This document shows, one piece after another, positions 5,071 to 5,101 of a DNA stretch of 5,101 nt; the first letter of the stretch is position 1; every line of letters begins with the position of its first letter. This DNA comes from Bacteroidales bacterium UBA4073 (GTDB lineage: Bacteria > Bacteroidota > Bacteroidia > Bacteroidales > Tenuifilaceae): contig DFYV01000022.1 in NCBI GenBank assembly GCA_002383425.1, positions 6,041-11,141 on the forward strand, written 5' to 3'. Under the pieces are notes generated by a model. That model saw only the letters and a list, made by a program, of their open reading frames with translations. It had not been told where the DNA came from and did no database searches. Both the position numbers and the translations under genes were made by a program.

Positions 5071-5101
5071 CTTTATGAACTTTACGAACTTTACGAACTT
5101 T
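5071..5101. repeat. 9-bp tandem repeat (ACG-N6), cut by the window end
   Basis: CTTTATGAA (5071-5079), CTTTACGAA (5080-5088) and CTTTACGAA (5089-5097) are followed by CTTT (5098-5101), the start of a fourth unit. Read from the anchor, the unit is ACGAACTTT. The array continues beyond the window, so its real length is unknown. Confidence 0.75.

Larger units (their letters stand above)
4597..5101. other. Intergenic region without a credible gene
   Basis: About 500 bases hold the hsp20 upstream region (4597 to about 4690), a featureless AT-rich stretch (4690-4788), the 8-bp repeat array (4789-4964), an AT-rich stretch (4965-5070) with a small inverted repeat TTATTTT-ATC-AAAATAA at 5002-5018, and a 9-bp repeat to the window edge. 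Minus-strand reading frames across the array are repeat artefacts. I see no tRNA, rRNA, CRISPR or insertion-sequence ends. Confidence 0.75.

Noticed and set aside
4789..5101. Iterons of a plasmid or replication origin
   Set aside because: The unit is shorter than typical iterons (about 17-22 bp), there is no replication initiator gene in the window, and the neighbouring genes are chromosomal housekeeping genes.

Overview
The window looks like a chromosomal segment of a member of the Bacteroidota (Bacteroidales/Marinilabiliales-like). The genes are moderately AT-rich and mostly lack Shine-Dalgarno sequences. Exact matches to the Bacteroidota promoter consensus (TTTG ... TAnnTTTG) lie in the divergent intergenic region. 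A class-B aspartate carbamoyltransferase is encoded as an adjacent pyrB-pyrI pair. The phylum assignment rests on these signals and on protein character, not on a database search.

Layout from left to right. Positions 1-177 are non-coding and hold a short degenerate 7-bp repeat. Positions 178-993 (minus) encode a lipoprotein of unknown function. Positions 994-1154 are a divergent promoter region. Positions 1155-2036 (plus) encode a ten-helix DMT/EamA-type transporter. It abuts a YigZ/IMPACT-family gene at 2037-2654 as TGA-ATG, so the two are probably co-translated. A strong intrinsic-terminator hairpin at 2662-2686 separates yigZ from pyrB (2717-3628) and pyrI (3641-4099), the catalytic and regulatory chains of aspartate carbamoyltransferase, the committed step of pyrimidine synthesis. 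A second hairpin at 4101-4136 ends the pyrBI unit. Positions 4150-4581 (minus) encode a convergent small heat-shock protein (Hsp20).

The last 500 bases contain no credible gene. They hold an 11-bp tandem repeat just upstream of hsp20, a 22-unit 8-bp tandem repeat (4789-4964), and the start of a 9-bp repeat that runs off the window edge. All long reading frames on the minus strand there are artefacts of the 8-bp repeat.

The genes are ordinary housekeeping or accessory genes, and I see no new defence, mobile or biosynthetic system. The least explained structure is the set of intergenic micro-repeats with periods 7, 8 and 9, each built on an ACG anchor. Secondary points of interest are a possible attenuator-like arrangement in front of pyrBI and an unusually good Shine-Dalgarno sequence in front of hsp20.
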